From Microbacterium terregens (GTDB lineage Bacteria > Pseudomonadota > Alphaproteobacteria > Sphingomonadales > Sphingomonadaceae): a DNA stretch of 64,000 bases. The translations under genes were made by a program, and so were the position numbers. The stretch's first letter is position 1. Every line of letters begins with the position of its first letter. Shown here piece after piece: positions 17,604-27,722 of the stretch. Location of the stretch: the NCBI RefSeq assembly GCF_027922045.1, contig NZ_BSEX01000012.1, positions 62,001-126,000 on the forward strand, written 5' to 3'. Below the pieces are notes generated by a model. The model ran no database searches. It had not been told where the DNA came from and saw nothing but the letters and a program-made list of their open reading frames with translations.

Positions 17604-18099
17604 ATGCGCTCGCGATTTGCCAGATATCGGGCTCAGCTACCTGCACGCCTCAGGGCGCGCTTGAACCGCCAGCTAGGGCAGCGGCGTTCACCTGCGGAGC
17701 CCTCACACGACGCAAACGCCAGCCACGACCGTAACTCGCCCGTCGACCGCTGGTGGCTCCGCTATTTGAGCTCCCTGCCCGAGGACGCAAGAGCCGTTAT
17801 CGAGCCACTGCCCACGGCGACGAACCAGGGTGGACGGGCCCGGAAGAATCAATGGAGGCTCAGGTTCCAGCAGAGAAAGAAGCCATTCGTCGATTGGTTG
17901 ATGGGGTGGAGAAGACCCATTGGTCCACATCGACCTTCGGTTTCCGAGCCGCGAGGCAGCCATACGATATTGCGAGCGCTTGGACCTGCCGTACGAGGTG
18001 CACGAGCCGCCCCCCGCCACCATCACCCCGGTCAACAAGCAGCGCTTTGAACTCGATGATGCACCGGTCCTCGAGTGGCCGGGACAGCAAAAGGAGTAG
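17604..18099 (+). pseudogene. NDUFS4-like (ETC complex I subunit region) protein, frameshifted
   Basis: The start at 17604 follows GGAG. The N-terminal 60 residues are basic and Arg-rich. Then ARAVIEPLPTATNQGGRARKNQWRLRFQ and DWLMGW fit the NDUFS4/ETC_C1 pattern (RP....QSG......W.L.F, LMGWT). The frame is lost near 17905: one extra base (or two missing) separates LMGW from EDPLVHIDLRFPSREAAIRYCERLDLPYEVHEP, the family's C-terminal half, which ends ..GQQKE at 18099. Complex I accessory subunit homologues of this sort are common in alphaproteobacteria. A second, also frameshifted, relative lies at 26.3-26.9 kb. It follows hsp20 by 51 bp. Confidence 0.62.
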
Positions 18100-18191
18100 G
18101 CTCCACTTCGGTACCGCGGGCGCGGCGGCTTTGGCACGTCGGACCAACGCCGCTCTCAACTCGCTGACCGGATCGGAGCATTGGTCCGGAG

Positions 18192-18629
18192 CTAGGACCC
18201 GAACCGCTCGGCCCAGCTTCTCAGCGTTGCAAGATCAGTGACGCCGGCCTGGCGGGCGACGACCTGGCCATTCTTGAAGACCAGCAGCGCTGGAATGCCC
18301 TGAATACCATGTTCGGACGCGATGTCCGGATTGGCATCGACATCGACCTTGATGAAGCGGGCCTTCGGCTCGAGGGTACGCGCTGCCTGCTCAAAAACCG
18401 GAGCCATCGCCCGGCAGGGGCCGCACCATGCCGCCCAGAAATCGATGATCAGAGGCAGGTCCGAGTTGCGGATGTGCTTGCGCGCGCGAGCGCCGTCGAG
18501 CGCCGCAGGAACACCTTTGAACAGCTGGTCGTGGCACCGCCCGCACTTGGCCGTGAGCGGCTGGCGATCCGTGGGCACCGCGTTGGTCGCATCGCAATGC
18601 GGGCAGACGACCCGGATCTTCTCGGGCAT
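18192..18629 (-). CDS. trxC: Thioredoxin 2
   Basis: 145 aa. N-terminal zinc-binding pair CPHC and CGRC (residues 9-12 and 29-32), then a thioredoxin domain with FWAAWCGPCRAMAPVFEQAA, KVDVDANPDIASEHGIQGIPALLVFKNG. TrxC-type thioredoxins respond to oxidative stress. It follows clpB by 61 bp on the same strand and is probably in one transcript; a TrxC near a Clp ATPase is a feature of transmissible heat-resistance loci. Confidence 0.94.
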   Translation of the reverse strand: MPEKIRVVCPHCDATNAVPTDRQPLTAKCGRCHDQLFKGVPAALDGARARKHIRNSDLPLIIDFWAAWCGPCRAMAPVFEQAARTLEPKARFIKVDVDANPDIASEHGIQGIPALLVFKNGQVVARQAGVTDLATLRSWAERFGS

Positions 18630-18690
18630 CGATCATTTCTCCAATTCCTTCGGTCATCGCGGCAGACATTCGCTGCCGCGATGGACCAGC

Positions 18691-21300
18691 TTATTCAGCC
18701 TCGGCTTCGGCAGGCTGTTCCGCGCGCGTCTTGAACACCAGTTCGCTGTCGCCCTCGTCGATCGTGACGGTCGAGCCATCCGGCACCTGGCCCCGCAGCA
18801 GGAGGTCTGCCAGAGGATCCTGAAGATATCTCTGGATCGCACGCTTCAGCGGGCGAGCGCCATAGACCGGATCGTAGCCTACGCGGCCAAGCCACGCCCG
18901 TGCGCGATCGGTGAGGTCGAGACGGATCTTGCGGTCCTTGAGCAGGTTCTGGACACGCGTGACCTGGATATCGACGATCGGCCCCATGTCGGCCTGGCCG
19001 AGGCGATGGAACAGGATGATCTCGTCGAGGCGGTTCAGGAACTCCGGCCGGAAATGGCCGCGGACCACCTCCATCACCTGTGGCTCGACGCTTTCGACAG
19101 TCTGTCCTTCAGCCAGGTTCGAGAGGAACTGGCTGCCGAGATTGGAGGTCAGGATGATCAAGGTATTCTTGAAGTCGACCGTGCGGCCCTGCCCGTCGGT
19201 CAGGCGGCCATCGTCGAGCACCTGCAGGAGCACGTTGAAGACATCGTTGTGCGCCTTCTCGACCTCGTCGAACAGGATAACCTGATAGGGCCGCCGCCGA
19301 ACCGCCTCGGTTAGAACGCCGCCCTCCTCATATCCGACATAGCCCGGTGGCGCCCCGATCAACCGGGCGACGGAGTGCTTCTCCATGAACTCCGACATAT
19401 CGATACGAACCATCGCCGCGTCGTCGTCGAACAGGAAGCCGGCGAGCGCCTTGGTCAGCTCGGTCTTGCCGACGCCGGTCGGCCCGAGGAACAGGAAGGA
19501 GCCCATCGGACGATCGGGATCCTGCAGCCCGGCTCGGGCCCGGCGAATGGCCCGACTGACCGCTGCGACAGCCTGCTTCTGGCCGATGACGCGCTTGCCA
19601 AGCGCTTCCTCCATGTGGATCAGCTTCTCGCGCTCGCCCTCGAGCATCTTGTCAACCGGGATGCCGGTCCAGCGCGACACGACCGATGCGATGTCCTGGG
19701 CGGTCACCTCCTCGCGCAGCATGGCTCCCTGGCTCGCCTGCTGGGCATCGGCGAGCTGCTTCTCGAGCTGCGGGATGCGACCGTAGGCGAGCTCGCCGGC
19801 CTTGGCCAGGTCGCCGCTGCGCTGCGCTTGGTCGAGCTCGAGACGGGCTTGATCGAGCTGCTCCTTGAGCTTGGCTTCGGCCTGGATCTTCTCCCGCTCA
19901 GCCTGCCACCGCTGGGTGAGCTCCGCCGATTCCTGCTCCAGCTGCGCAAGATCGTGCTCGAGGTGCGTCAGACGGTCCTTCGACGCTGCATCCGACTCTT
20001 TCCTGAGCGCCTCTCGCTCGATCTTCAGTTGGATGATGCGCCGATCGAGGGTTTCGATCTCCTCCGGCTTCGATTCGACTTCCATTCGGATCCGGCTTGC
20101 CGCCTCGTCCATCAGGTCGATCGCCTTGTCCGGAAGGAAGCGGTCGGTGATATAGCGGTTGGAAAGCGTGGCGGCCGCGACAATGGCGCCGTCGGTGATG
20201 CGCACCCCGTGGTGCAGTTCATATTTTTCCTTGAGCCCGCGCAGGATCGAGATCGTGTCTTCGACCGTCGGCTCGCCGACGAAGACCGGCTGGAAGCGCC
20301 GCTGCAGCGCTGCGTCCTTCTCGACATATTTCCGGTACTCGTCGAGCGTGGTCGCGCCGATGCAGTGGAGCTCGCCGCGGGCAAGCGCCGGCTTCAGCAG
20401 GTTGCCGGCATCCATCGCGCCCTCGGTCTTGCCCGCCCCGATCAGCGTATGCATCTCGTCGATGAAGAGGATGATGTCGCCCTCGCCTGCCTTGACCTCG
20501 TCGAGGACGCCCTTCAGCCGCTCTTCGAACTCACCGCGATATTTCGCGCCGGCGATAAGGCTGCCCATGTCGAGCGCCATCAGCTTCCGGTCCTTGAGCG
20601 TGTCGGGAACGTCGCCGTTGGCGATACGGAGTGCCAGCCCCTCGACGATGGCCGTCTTGCCGACGCCGGGATCGCCGATCAGCACGGGATTGTTCTTGGT
20701 GCGGCGTGCGAGGATCTGGACCGTGCGGCGGATCTCCTCGTCGCGGCCGATCACCGGATCGAGCTTGCCGTCCTTGGCGGCCTGTGTGAGGTCTCGAGCG
20801 AACTTCTTCAGCGCGTCGTAGCGGTCCTCCGCGCTCGCAGTATCCGCGCTGCGCCCACCGCGCAGCTGATTGATCGCCGTGTTGAGTGCCTCAGCAGTCA
20901 GGCCCGCGCGAGCGAGCGCCTTGCCGGCCGCTGCGGTGGAAGCGAGGGTGAGTGCCAGAAGCAGCCGCTCGACCGTGACATAGCTGTCTCCCGCCTTCTG
21001 AGCGATCTGCTCCGCCTGATCGAGAAGGCGTACGGCATCATTGTCTAGCCCCGGCGGCTGGGACGCTCCGCTTCCCGTGACCGATGGAAGCTTGGAGAGG
21101 GCCGCATCGATTTCGCTGGTCGCCAGGTCCGGATTTCCACCGGCGGCGCGGATCAGGCCCGCTGCCATGCCCTGCTCGTCCTCGAGCAGGGCCTTGAGCA
21201 TATGCTCCGGCGTGATCCGCTGGTGGTTGAGCCGAATTGCGACGGTCTGCGCAGCCTGGAGAAATCCCTTTGCGCGATCCGTATACTTTTCAAGATTCAT
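18691..21300 (-). CDS. clpB: ClpB disaggregase
   Basis: 869 aa from [17 protein letters not shown], with AGGAGGAAA upstream; longer in-frame starts lack a site. Clp N domain (1-145), AAA1 with GDPGVGKT and [10 protein letters not shown], the long coiled-coil middle domain (about 405-525), and AAA2 with GPTGVGKTE and [12 protein letters not shown]. It pulls proteins out of aggregates with DnaK/CbpA. It is ClpB rather than the plasmid ClpK/ClpG type: there is no extra zinc-finger N-terminus. The frame is intact over 2.6 kb. Confidence 0.96.
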   Translation of the reverse strand: MNLEKYTDRAKGFLQAAQTVAIRLNHQRITPEHMLKALLEDEQGMAAGLIRAAGGNPDLATSEIDAALSKLPSVTGSGASQPPGLDNDAVRLLDQAEQIAQKAGDSYVTVERLLLALTLASTAAAGKALARAGLTAEALNTAINQLRGGRSADTASAEDRYDALKKFARDLTQAAKDGKLDPVIGRDEEIRRTVQILARRTKNNPVLIGDPGVGKTAIVEGLALRIANGDVPDTLKDRKLMALDMGSLIAGAKYRGEFEERLKGVLDEVKAGEGDIILFIDEMHTLIGAGKTEGAMDAGNLLKPALARGELHCIGATTLDEYRKYVEKDAALQRRFQPVFVGEPTVEDTISILRGLKEKYELHHGVRITDGAIVAAATLSNRYITDRFLPDKAIDLMDEAASRIRMEVESKPEEIETLDRRIIQLKIEREALRKESDAASKDRLTHLEHDLAQLEQESAELTQRWQAEREKIQAEAKLKEQLDQARLELDQAQRSGDLAKAGELAYGRIPQLEKQLADAQQASQGAMLREEVTAQDIASVVSRWTGIPVDKMLEGEREKLIHMEEALGKRVIGQKQAVAAVSRAIRRARAGLQDPDRPMGSFLFLGPTGVGKTELTKALAGFLFDDDAAMVRIDMSEFMEKHSVARLIGAPPGYVGYEEGGVLTEAVRRRPYQVILFDEVEKAHNDVFNVLLQVLDDGRLTDGQGRTVDFKNTLIILTSNLGSQFLSNLAEGQTVESVEPQVMEVVRGHFRPEFLNRLDEIILFHRLGQADMGPIVDIQVTRVQNLLKDRKIRLDLTDRARAWLGRVGYDPVYGARPLKRAIQRYLQDPLADLLLRGQVPDGSTVTIDEGDSELVFKTRAEQPAEAEAE

Positions 21301-21492
21301 CCCGTTTCCTCCTGTTCCACGAACCAGACCGGCGGAAGTGCGGAGCGAGCGGAGGCCTCGCGCGCGGACATTCCGTCGGCGCATCGATCGGCAGGTCGCT
21401 TCCGCGTTGTAGCGGAGGGACCGTCAGCCGCATGATCCAACACTCAAGGCGCGAAGAAGTGCCGGGAACCTGTTCTCCTGCCCGCCTCACGA

Positions 21493-22995
21493 TCAGGAGC
21501 GTCCCGTCAACTCGACGCCGACGAACCGCGCCGGCGCCGAGCCGCGCTTGACCAGCAGCAACACTTGCTTGCGCCCCGCCTTCCGCGCCGCCGCAATCAA
21601 GCCCACAGCATCTTGCGCGCCGCGCACGGGTTGCTGGTTGATCGAGAGGATGATGTCTCCTTCGCTGAGACCTTTGGCCGCGGCGTCGCTGGAGGGGTCG
21701 ATCCCGACGATGACGAGACCCTGCGTTGCTGGATCGACCCGGAGCTCGCCGGCCAAGGCCGGGTTTAGGGGCCTGACAGACAGGCCGAGCCCGGCCGATG
21801 CGCTCGGCTGCCCGCTGCCATCGTCCTCGAGGTCGAACTCCTCATCCTGCCCATCAAGCTTCGCCTCGGCCGGCCGTTCAGCGACGACTGCCGTCAGCGT
21901 CTTCCGTGCGCCCTGGCGAAGCACCTCGAGCGTCACCCGGGACCCGACCGGCGCGGCGGCAACCAGGCGGGCGACAGAGCTATCCGGGGTGATCTCGGTT
22001 CCGTTCACGCGCAGGATGACATCGCCCTGCTGGAGGCGCGCACGCGCCGCAGGGAGATTCGGCTGCACCTCCGCGACGATCTCACCGCGGTTTTTCTGCA
22101 GGCCGAGCGCTGCGGCGACATCCTCGGTAACAGGCTGCAGAAGGAGCCCGAGGTAGCCACGCTGCACGCGGCCGCCGGTCCTCAAAGTCTCCACGACCGG
22201 CTTGGCGATCTCCGCAGGTATCGCGAAGCCAAGACCGACATTGCCGCCCGTTGGCGAGATGATCGCCGAGTTGATACCGATGACATTGCCCTGCATGTCA
22301 AAGAGCGGACCGCCCGAATTTCCCGAGTTGATCGAGGCATCCGTCTGGATGAAGCTGTCATAGGGTCCGGCTCGCAGGTCGCGATGCAGGGCGGACACGA
22401 TGCCCGCGGTCACCGTCCCTCCCAGCCCGTAGGGATTTCCGATCGCGAGAACCCAGTCACCGGTGCGCGCACCGGATGAGTCGCCGAACCGGACGAACGG
22501 CAGGTTCTTGGCCTCGATCTTAAGGACGGCGATGTCGGAGGCCTCGTCCCGGCCGACCACGCGCGCTGGAAACTCCTGCCCTCCTGTCAGCGTGACCTTG
22601 ATCGCCTGGACCTGTACGCCTGAGCCGCGACCGGCAACGACATGGTTGTTGGTCACCACATAGCCGTCCGCCGAGATGAGAAAGCCCGACCCGAGCGACG
22701 TCGCATTGCGCGGCATGGGTGGTCCGCCCAGTCCCGGGAAGGGGAATAGCTCGCCGAACGGGAAGTCCCCCGGAATGTTCGGCATCTTGCGGGCCTTGAT
22801 GCGCGAGGTCGTCGAGATATTCACGACAGCCGGGGAGAGACGTGCCGCCAGGTCAGCGAAGCTCGCGGGAGCGCCGCGTGGGGACTCTTGGCGCTGACCT
22901 GCGCCCTGCGCGTTGAGGGGCGCTGGCTGTGCGTGACTGCGCGTGTCGCAGGCGACTGCAAGCAACAACGCTGGAACGAGAACGAAGCTTCGCAT
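21493..22995 (-). CDS. degP: DegP/Do-family periplasmic serine protease
   Basis: 500 aa. Signal sequence SFVLVPALLLAVAC; the Cys leaves a weak lipobox possible. Trypsin-like domain with His in TNNHVVAG, Asp in ASDIAVLKIEA and Ser in GNSGGPLFD. Two PDZ domains follow (about 290-375 and 405-490) separated by an acidic linker EEFDLEDDGSG. It degrades or refolds damaged envelope proteins. A perfect box with TAGCTT 21 bp beyond it lies 105-118 bp upstream of the start. Confidence 0.94.
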   Translation of the reverse strand: MRSFVLVPALLLAVACDTRSHAQPAPLNAQGAGQRQESPRGAPASFADLAARLSPAVVNISTTSRIKARKMPNIPGDFPFGELFPFPGLGGPPMPRNATSLGSGFLISADGYVVTNNHVVAGRGSGVQVQAIKVTLTGGQEFPARVVGRDEASDIAVLKIEAKNLPFVRFGDSSGARTGDWVLAIGNPYGLGGTVTAGIVSALHRDLRAGPYDSFIQTDASINSGNSGGPLFDMQGNVIGINSAIISPTGGNVGLGFAIPAEIAKPVVETLRTGGRVQRGYLGLLLQPVTEDVAAALGLQKNRGEIVAEVQPNLPAARARLQQGDVILRVNGTEITPDSSVARLVAAAPVGSRVTLEVLRQGARKTLTAVVAERPAEAKLDGQDEEFDLEDDGSGQPSASAGLGLSVRPLNPALAGELRVDPATQGLVIVGIDPSSDAAAKGLSEGDIILSINQQPVRGAQDAVGLIAAARKAGRKQVLLLVKRGSAPARFVGVELTGRS

Positions 22996-23099
22996 CCAGG
23001 ATCTCCTGTCGATCAGCTCGACCAGCCGTCCGGCGATCCTCGGCGAGCCGTTCGAGCACCAAAGACAGGCGCAAGCTAGCGGGCCGACCCGCTGAAACG

Positions 23100-23113
23100 C
23101 TGATCTTTGTCAG
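23100..23113. promoter_or_regulatory. CTGA-N6-TCAG box upstream of degP
   Basis: CTGATCTTTGTCAG, exact. Leftward, TAGCTT begins exactly 21 bp after the box. Confidence 0.85.
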
Positions 23114-23288
23114 TTCTTGCGCGAAGCCGGCGTCGAGGTGCTTCTGGGGCTCCGAAGTCCACGGACGCACACGTTAATTGGACCTTGGAGTGCCCCGCGC
23201 CGCGCACGTCCGTGGCTGCCGTCCGGATATGCGCCTTTCGCCCCTGAAGAGCCGCGGGCTACAGACGCGCCGGACCTCGGACGAACCC

Positions 23289-24020
23289 TTAGCGGCTCCA
23301 GAAGAGGTCTGGCCGGCAACGCGCGCGCGCCAGGACGATGCCGAGCGGCATCTGCGACTCTTCGCCCTCGTCGAGCGCTCGCTTGATCACCTCAAGCTTG
23401 TCTCGACCGCTGCCGGAAATGAGCAGTCGCTTGGCAGCGAGGATCGCGCTCAGGGTCAATGTCACTCTTGGCACGGGTGCCTCGGCCGGCAGCGGTTCGG
23501 GCCTGATGCCGGCGATGCGCCGCCAGTCAGGTACACGCAGCGCGTTGTCCAGATCTGGCCCTGGCAGGAGCGAGGCGACATGCCCGTCCAAGCCGAACCC
23601 CAGCCAGACAAGGTCGAGTGGCCAGGGGAGATCCGAAAGCCTCAGTTCGGAGGCGTCCGCGACCGCTGCGGAATCGTCGAATGGCGGCCTCGCGATAGGA
23701 AGCAACTGCGCCTCCCCACCCGCGAAGAACCTCTCCAGCAAACCAAAATTGGAGAGTGGGTCGCCCGGCGGCACCAAGCGATCGTCGGTGGGAATGATGG
23801 TGACCCCGGACCATCCGCTGCTGCGTGGCCCGAGGAACTCAAACGCGCGGACGGGCGATCGCCCGCCGGGGAACGCGACGAGCGCGGCTCCTCTCGCGTG
23901 CACCGCATCCGCGATGATGCCGGCCGCTTCCCGGACCAGGCTTTCAGCCATATGATCCGGAGTAGCAAAGCCGTGCCAAAGCGGATCCGGCGGGCCGAAG
24001 ACGTCCGAATCGAGCGTCAC
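23289..24020 (-). CDS. pgl: 6-phosphogluconolactonase
   Basis: 243 aa, SOL/DevB family: FPGGRSPVRAFE (PGG.S), PTDDRLVPPGDPLSNFGLLE and WLGFGLDGHVASLLPGPD are the hallmark motifs. It hydrolyses 6-phosphogluconolactone in the oxidative pentose-phosphate pathway, which makes NADPH. It begins with GTG two bases after the rhomboid stop, so it is the last gene of the long leftward operon starting at 29.5 kb; the IS701 element now separates it from that operon's promoter. Confidence 0.92.
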   Translation of the reverse strand: MTLDSDVFGPPDPLWHGFATPDHMAESLVREAAGIIADAVHARGAALVAFPGGRSPVRAFEFLGPRSSGWSGVTIIPTDDRLVPPGDPLSNFGLLERFFAGGEAQLLPIARPPFDDSAAVADASELRLSDLPWPLDLVWLGFGLDGHVASLLPGPDLDNALRVPDWRRIAGIRPEPLPAEAPVPRVTLTLSAILAAKRLLISGSGRDKLEVIKRALDEGEESQMPLGIVLARARCRPDLFWSR

Positions 24021-24022
24021 GA

Positions 24023-24221
24023 CTAAGGGCGTCGCCGATGGTGTTCGTACCAGAAGCGATGATACGGATAGGGCCTGTAGATCCAGTGCCCGCCGTACCA
24101 GACCCAGGGATCATACCAGGGTGGCGCAACATAAACGACGTGCGGGTGGACCGGCGGCAGATAGAAGGGTTCGGGCGCTGCCTTGATCACGTATCCGGGC
24201 GGGCAATCCGGGCTGGCGTTC
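24023..24221 (-). pseudogene. C-terminal tail of the IS-split rhomboid protease gene
   Basis: Encodes RNASPDCPPGYVIKAAPEP and a Pro/Tyr/Trp/His-rich end (VYVAPPWYDPWVWYGG, HRFWYEHHRRRP). If the IS701 element and one CTAG copy are removed, this frame continues exactly from GGFVSGWLA of the rhomboid gene at 25656. It is now open only from IS sequence. Confidence 0.8.
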
Positions 24222-25659
24222 CTAGCACTACTTTGGCAGAAATGTGATTTTGGGATTCCCAAGGTGGGAAATCACTGATTCATAGGGAGCCAGCTTTTGT
24301 GGAGGCTGGCGATGGAAGCGGACTGGCGGAGCGAACTGGAGGCATGGCTTGCGCCGTTCGCCGCGGCGTTACGGAACAAGACGCGGCGTCGGATGTGTCC
24401 GGCTTACATTGCGGGGCTGATCGGCCCTGGGGATCGCAAAAGCGTTCAGCCCATGGCGGCGCGAGACGCCGAGGTCAGTTACGACCGGCTTCATCACTTC
24501 GTTAGCAGTGGCGTTTGGGACGAAGCTCCGCTTGAGGTGGCGCTTCTTGCTGAGGCCGACCGGCAAGTTGGGGACGACAATGCCTGGCTGATCATCGACG
24601 ATACGGCTTTGCCCAAGAAGGGGCGGCATTCGGTTGGCGTGGCGCCGCAGTATGCCTCGGTGCTCGGCAAGAACGCCAACTGCCAGACGCTGGCGTCAGT
24701 GACGCTGGCGTCGCGCGAGGTGCCTGTGATGGTAGGCTTGCGCCTGTTCCTGCCGAAGAGCTGGACGAGTGATGTGGCCCGCCTAGATTGCGCCGGGGTC
24801 CCAGAAGAGCTGCGACATTACCGCACCAAGCCCGAGATCGCGCTCGCCGAGATCGACAGGGTCCGTGCCGCCGGTGTTCGCTTCGGCTGTGTCCTGGCCG
24901 ATGCCGGATATGGCCTCTCTGCATCCTTCCGGCAGGGCCTGACTGAGCGCGGCCTCGCTTGGGCTGTCGGCATCCCGTTCAAACAGAAGGTTTACCCTGC
25001 CGACGTCAGCATGGTCTTTCCCGTTGCCACTCGCGGACGCCCGAGAAAGAACGCGATACCCGACGTCACCTCGTTATCGGCACAGGCCACGCTGGAGGCA
25101 GCAAAATGGCGCCAGGTTAGTTGGCGGCGCGGAACCAAAGGCAAGCTCTCGGCCCGCTTCGCCGCGGTTCGCGTGCGGGTCGCAGACGGACCGCCGCAGC
25201 GTATCCACGATATGGGAGCCCAGCATCTGCCGGGCGAGGAAGTCTGGCTCGTCGGGGAACATCGCTCTACCGGCGAGCGCAAGTACTACCTCTCCAACCT
25301 GCCCGCGGACACGCCGATCAAGCAACTGGCCAGCGCCATCAAAGCCCGCTGGGTCTGCGAACAGGCCCATCAGCAACTCAAGGAAGAACTCGGCCTGGAC
25401 CACTTCGAGGGGCGGTCATGGAAAGGCCTGCACCGACACGCGCTGATGTCCATGATCGCTCTCGCCTTCCTCCAGTCCCTTCAGCTCAAGCAAGCCAAAG
25501 GGGGGAAAGAGAATCGCGGGCCCGCCGCCAAAACCGAGCCTGCCGGCAATCAGGCAAGCCATCATTGATCGCATAACCAGACCGCCGGACAAGCCATGTC
25601 CTCACTGTCGCTGCCGCCCCGCCGACCCTCCCAACCAGAATCTGCCAAAGTAGTGCTAG
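24222..25659. mobile_element. IS701-family insertion sequence with CTAG target duplication
   Basis: The element spans 24226-25655 (1430 bp), bounded by inverted repeats CACTACTTTGGCAGA and TCTGCCAAAGTAGTG. Both flanks read CTAG (24222-24225, 25656-25659), the 4-bp duplication typical of IS701 relatives. It carries one transposase gene and interrupts a rhomboid gene. Both ends are intact, so it looks recent. Confidence 0.92.
24312..25568 (+). CDS. IS701-family transposase
   Basis: 418 aa from ATG 24312 (GGAGG upstream). DDE transposase of the IS701/IS4 superfamily: first Asp in LIIDDTALPKKG, second in CVLADAGYG, Glu in CEQAHQQLKEELGLDHFEGRSW (Y/W-(2)-R-(3)-E-(6)-K-like region). Full length and intact. 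Confidence 0.93.
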   Translation: MEADWRSELEAWLAPFAAALRNKTRRRMCPAYIAGLIGPGDRKSVQPMAARDAEVSYDRLHHFVSSGVWDEAPLEVALLAEADRQVGDDNAWLIIDDTALPKKGRHSVGVAPQYASVLGKNANCQTLASVTLASREVPVMVGLRLFLPKSWTSDVARLDCAGVPEELRHYRTKPEIALAEIDRVRAAGVRFGCVLADAGYGLSASFRQGLTERGLAWAVGIPFKQKVYPADVSMVFPVATRGRPRKNAIPDVTSLSAQATLEAAKWRQVSWRRGTKGKLSARFAAVRVRVADGPPQRIHDMGAQHLPGEEVWLVGEHRSTGERKYYLSNLPADTPIKQLASAIKARWVCEQAHQQLKEELGLDHFEGRSWKGLHRHALMSMIALAFLQSLQLKQAKGGKENRGPAAKTEPAGNQASHH

Positions 25660-26292
25660 CGAGCCATCCTGAGACGAAGCCGCCGATATGCGCCCACCAG
25701 GCAACCCCGCCGGTGGCCGTATCTCCGAGCGACATCAGACCGGGGATGAGCTGCATGACGAACCAGATCATCGCGAACGCCAGCGCGCTGATCTCAAAGA
25801 ACAACGGGATGACCAGGATCGGCACGATCACGACCAGCCGCGCCGCCGGAAACATCCGCGCATAGCACCCGATCACTCCCGCGATCGCGCCTGATGCTCC
25901 GAGGGCAGGCACGACCGAGTCGGGGTTGGCGAGGGCATGCGCCAGCCCAGCGGCCAGGCCGCAGAACAGATAGAACAGTGCGAACCGCACCGGCCCTAGC
26001 CGGTCTTCGACCGCTGGGCCCAAGATCCAGAGCGTCCACATGTTGAGGATGAGATGAAGCCATCCCGCGTGCAGGAAGATGTTTGTCAGGAACGGCGTCC
26101 AATCGGACGGGGCGATGAGACGGAGCTGACCGAAGACGCGCGACGGCACCAGCGCGAAGTCGAACAGGAACCGGTTGAGCGCACGCGGCGGCAGGCCGCT
26201 CTGGTAGAGGAAAGCGAGAAGGCTGATCCCGCGACTGACCAGACGGCCACGGGGGGGTATCTGCGAGCAACGGTATCGGCCCATGGAAACAT
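25656..26292 (-). pseudogene. Rhomboid-family intramembrane protease, split by IS701 and frameshifted
   Basis: The start at 26292 (MFPWADTVARRYPPVAVW) is in a different frame from the body (FLYQSGLPPRALNRFLFDF onward). One base is missing near 26235, inside the expected first membrane helix. The body has five or six hydrophobic segments, HAGWLHLILNMWTLWILG, catalytic Ser in GASGAIAGVIG and His in WWAHIGGF, so the Ser-His dyad is present. The reading then enters the IS. The last 65-70 residues lie beyond it at 24023-24221. Function before damage: membrane-protein cleavage in the lipid bilayer. Confidence 0.82.
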
Positions 26293-26325
26293 CTCATTTC
26301 CCCGAGCGCATGCAGCTGGCCGTCA

Positions 26326-26885
26326 TCACGTCGTCTTTCTTGCAATTGTCACACCCGTCCACGCCGGAGGATCAGAGGCGGGGAAGGATTCGAGCGAGGC
26401 TTCGAGGACCGGATCGAAACTCTCCCTGTCGCTGGTAGACGGGTCGGCCGTGCTCTCATGCTGGACGCCTCTTGAGAGGCGGCGATCGGGGCGGAACGGG
26501 ACCCGGAAGGCTCCCGGGGCATCGACGCCCCTGTGCAGCCGGTGGCGCGTCTCACCCGCCCAAGGGTTCGCCATCCGGGCTCCCCCAGCGTCCTCGCGCA
26601 CGACATAATGCCAGTCCCGCCGCTCTGCGAAGTCCACGGCGCTGTCGCGATCTGGAAACTTCAGCCGGATCGGACGATAGGGATCGCCGCTGGACGTGTA
26701 TCCCATCAGCGGCTCGATCTGCGGCGGCCGGGACGGCTCGAACTCGAGGACCCAGTAGTTGGGTCGAGGCGCGATGTCATCGCGGAACGGGCAGGACGGT
26801 AGATGATTGCCGTCGGCACGTCCCAGGATGGCAGATCGGTTCCGGGAATTTTCGGCGGGAATGGTGGGCGATTATGGCCGCGCAT
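26326..26885 (-). pseudogene. NDUFS4-like protein with ESFPASDPP tail, frameshifted
   Basis: Starts at ATG 26885, one base after the stop of the previous gene. Frame 1 gives MRGHNRPPFPPKIPGTDLPSW, then AIIYRPARSAMTS. One missing base near 26755 shifts to WVLEFEPSRPPQIEPLMGYTSSGDPY then RPIRLKFPDRDSAVDFAERR, the NDUFS4/ETC_C1 core. A C-terminal extension ends in DPVLEASLESFPASDPPAW, a motif shared with the 55-aa protein at 49.7 kb. It is the fifth gene of the operon that starts at 29534. Complex I association is a family inference only. Confidence 0.7.
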
Positions 26886-26886
26886 A

Positions 26887-27507
26887 TCAGTTCTCCCGGG
26901 TGTCGGTGGATACGAGAAGGTGACGTTCGAGATCGTCGAGTTTTTCCATTCGCCTCGAATTCAGGCGAACGGCGCGTTCGGTGTTCTGCGAAGGAAAGGC
27001 AGCAGCGTGCAGGACGTCCGACCGCATCGCTATCGTGAGATCGGCGACGGCATTCATCACGCCCTCTCCGTCCCCGTCCGAGAGCGTGCCGTCACCAAAA
27101 CCGGACTGCAAGCTCTCCAGTACCTGCTCGAAGCTGGACACGACCCCTGCACCCGCGACCACAGCCAGCTTGTGGCTGAGAACACGCAGTTCATCGATCA
27201 GCTTCGCATCGTGCCTTGCGGTTTCCACGATCTCTGCGACCTTCTCGATGCAGGCCATGTAAATGTCGCATTGCTGCTGGAGGATGATGACCCTTCCTTC
27301 CTTGCGAAGCTCGAGATCGGTCTGGCGATTGAGAAGCGCCGCGGTCAGAATGATCGTCACGACAGCGCCGAGGAAGATGAGCGTCATCTCCTGCGCGAAA
27401 GGCAGTATGTCTTCGGCAAAATACATCGAACGAAAAACGAAAACGATGCCGATGCCTAAGGCAGCGGCCGCAGCAGCAAATGCCAAGTCAGGCAGGCGGT
27501 TCGACAT
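26887..27507 (-). CDS. Two-helix membrane protein, hypothetical
   Basis: 206 aa from ATG 27507, which overlaps the upstream stop as TGATG; an ATG at 27513 is also in frame. Two membrane helices (about residues 8-26 and 38-58) are followed by a long helical cytosolic part with IILQQQCDIYMACIEKVAEIVETARHDAKLIDELRVLSHKLAVV, then a Gly/Asp-rich loop (GFGDGTLSDGDGEG). No family recognised. Its stop is 1 base from the next start, so translation is coupled. Confidence 0.6.
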   Translation of the reverse strand: MSNRLPDLAFAAAAAALGIGIVFVFRSMYFAEDILPFAQEMTLIFLGAVVTIILTAALLNRQTDLELRKEGRVIILQQQCDIYMACIEKVAEIVETARHDAKLIDELRVLSHKLAVVAGAGVVSSFEQVLESLQSGFGDGTLSDGDGEGVMNAVADLTIAMRSDVLHAAAFPSQNTERAVRLNSRRMEKLDDLERHLLVSTDTREN

Positions 27508-27722
27508 CAGCACCTCGCATTTTCGGTGTCAGGTGGCATGCACGGCTTTGCATCGGCGTCCGGCGCCTCTGCGTCCCGGTGCCGCAGGAAGATTGGCGTC
27601 GGACCGCTGCCGAACGGATTGAAGCCGGTGCTCAGGCAACGGTCGAAGATCGTTTCGTCCCATCGGGTGAAATCGTGCTCCTCGCCGGCAAGTCGCCCGT
27701 CATCCACCACAGGGCACCTCAA
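27507..27722 (-). CDS. Small hypothetical protein, 71 aa
   Basis: Starts inside the last 23 bases of hdeD and ends at TGATG shared with the next gene. Third codon positions are strongly G/C, as in true genes here. Contains EEHDFTRWDETIFDRCLSTG and three Cys. No family recognised; the double overlap is the main support. Confidence 0.5.
   Translation of the reverse strand: MRCPVVDDGRLAGEEHDFTRWDETIFDRCLSTGFNPFGSGPTPIFLRHRDAEAPDADAKPCMPPDTENARC

Noticed and set aside
19375..21048. 557-codon open frame on the + strand opposite clpB
   Set aside because: Antisense shadow of clpB; its composition mirrors the complementary codons and shows no family motif.
23178..24026. 282-codon open frame on the + strand
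   Set aside because: Antisense to 6-phosphogluconolactonase, which has all its family motifs.
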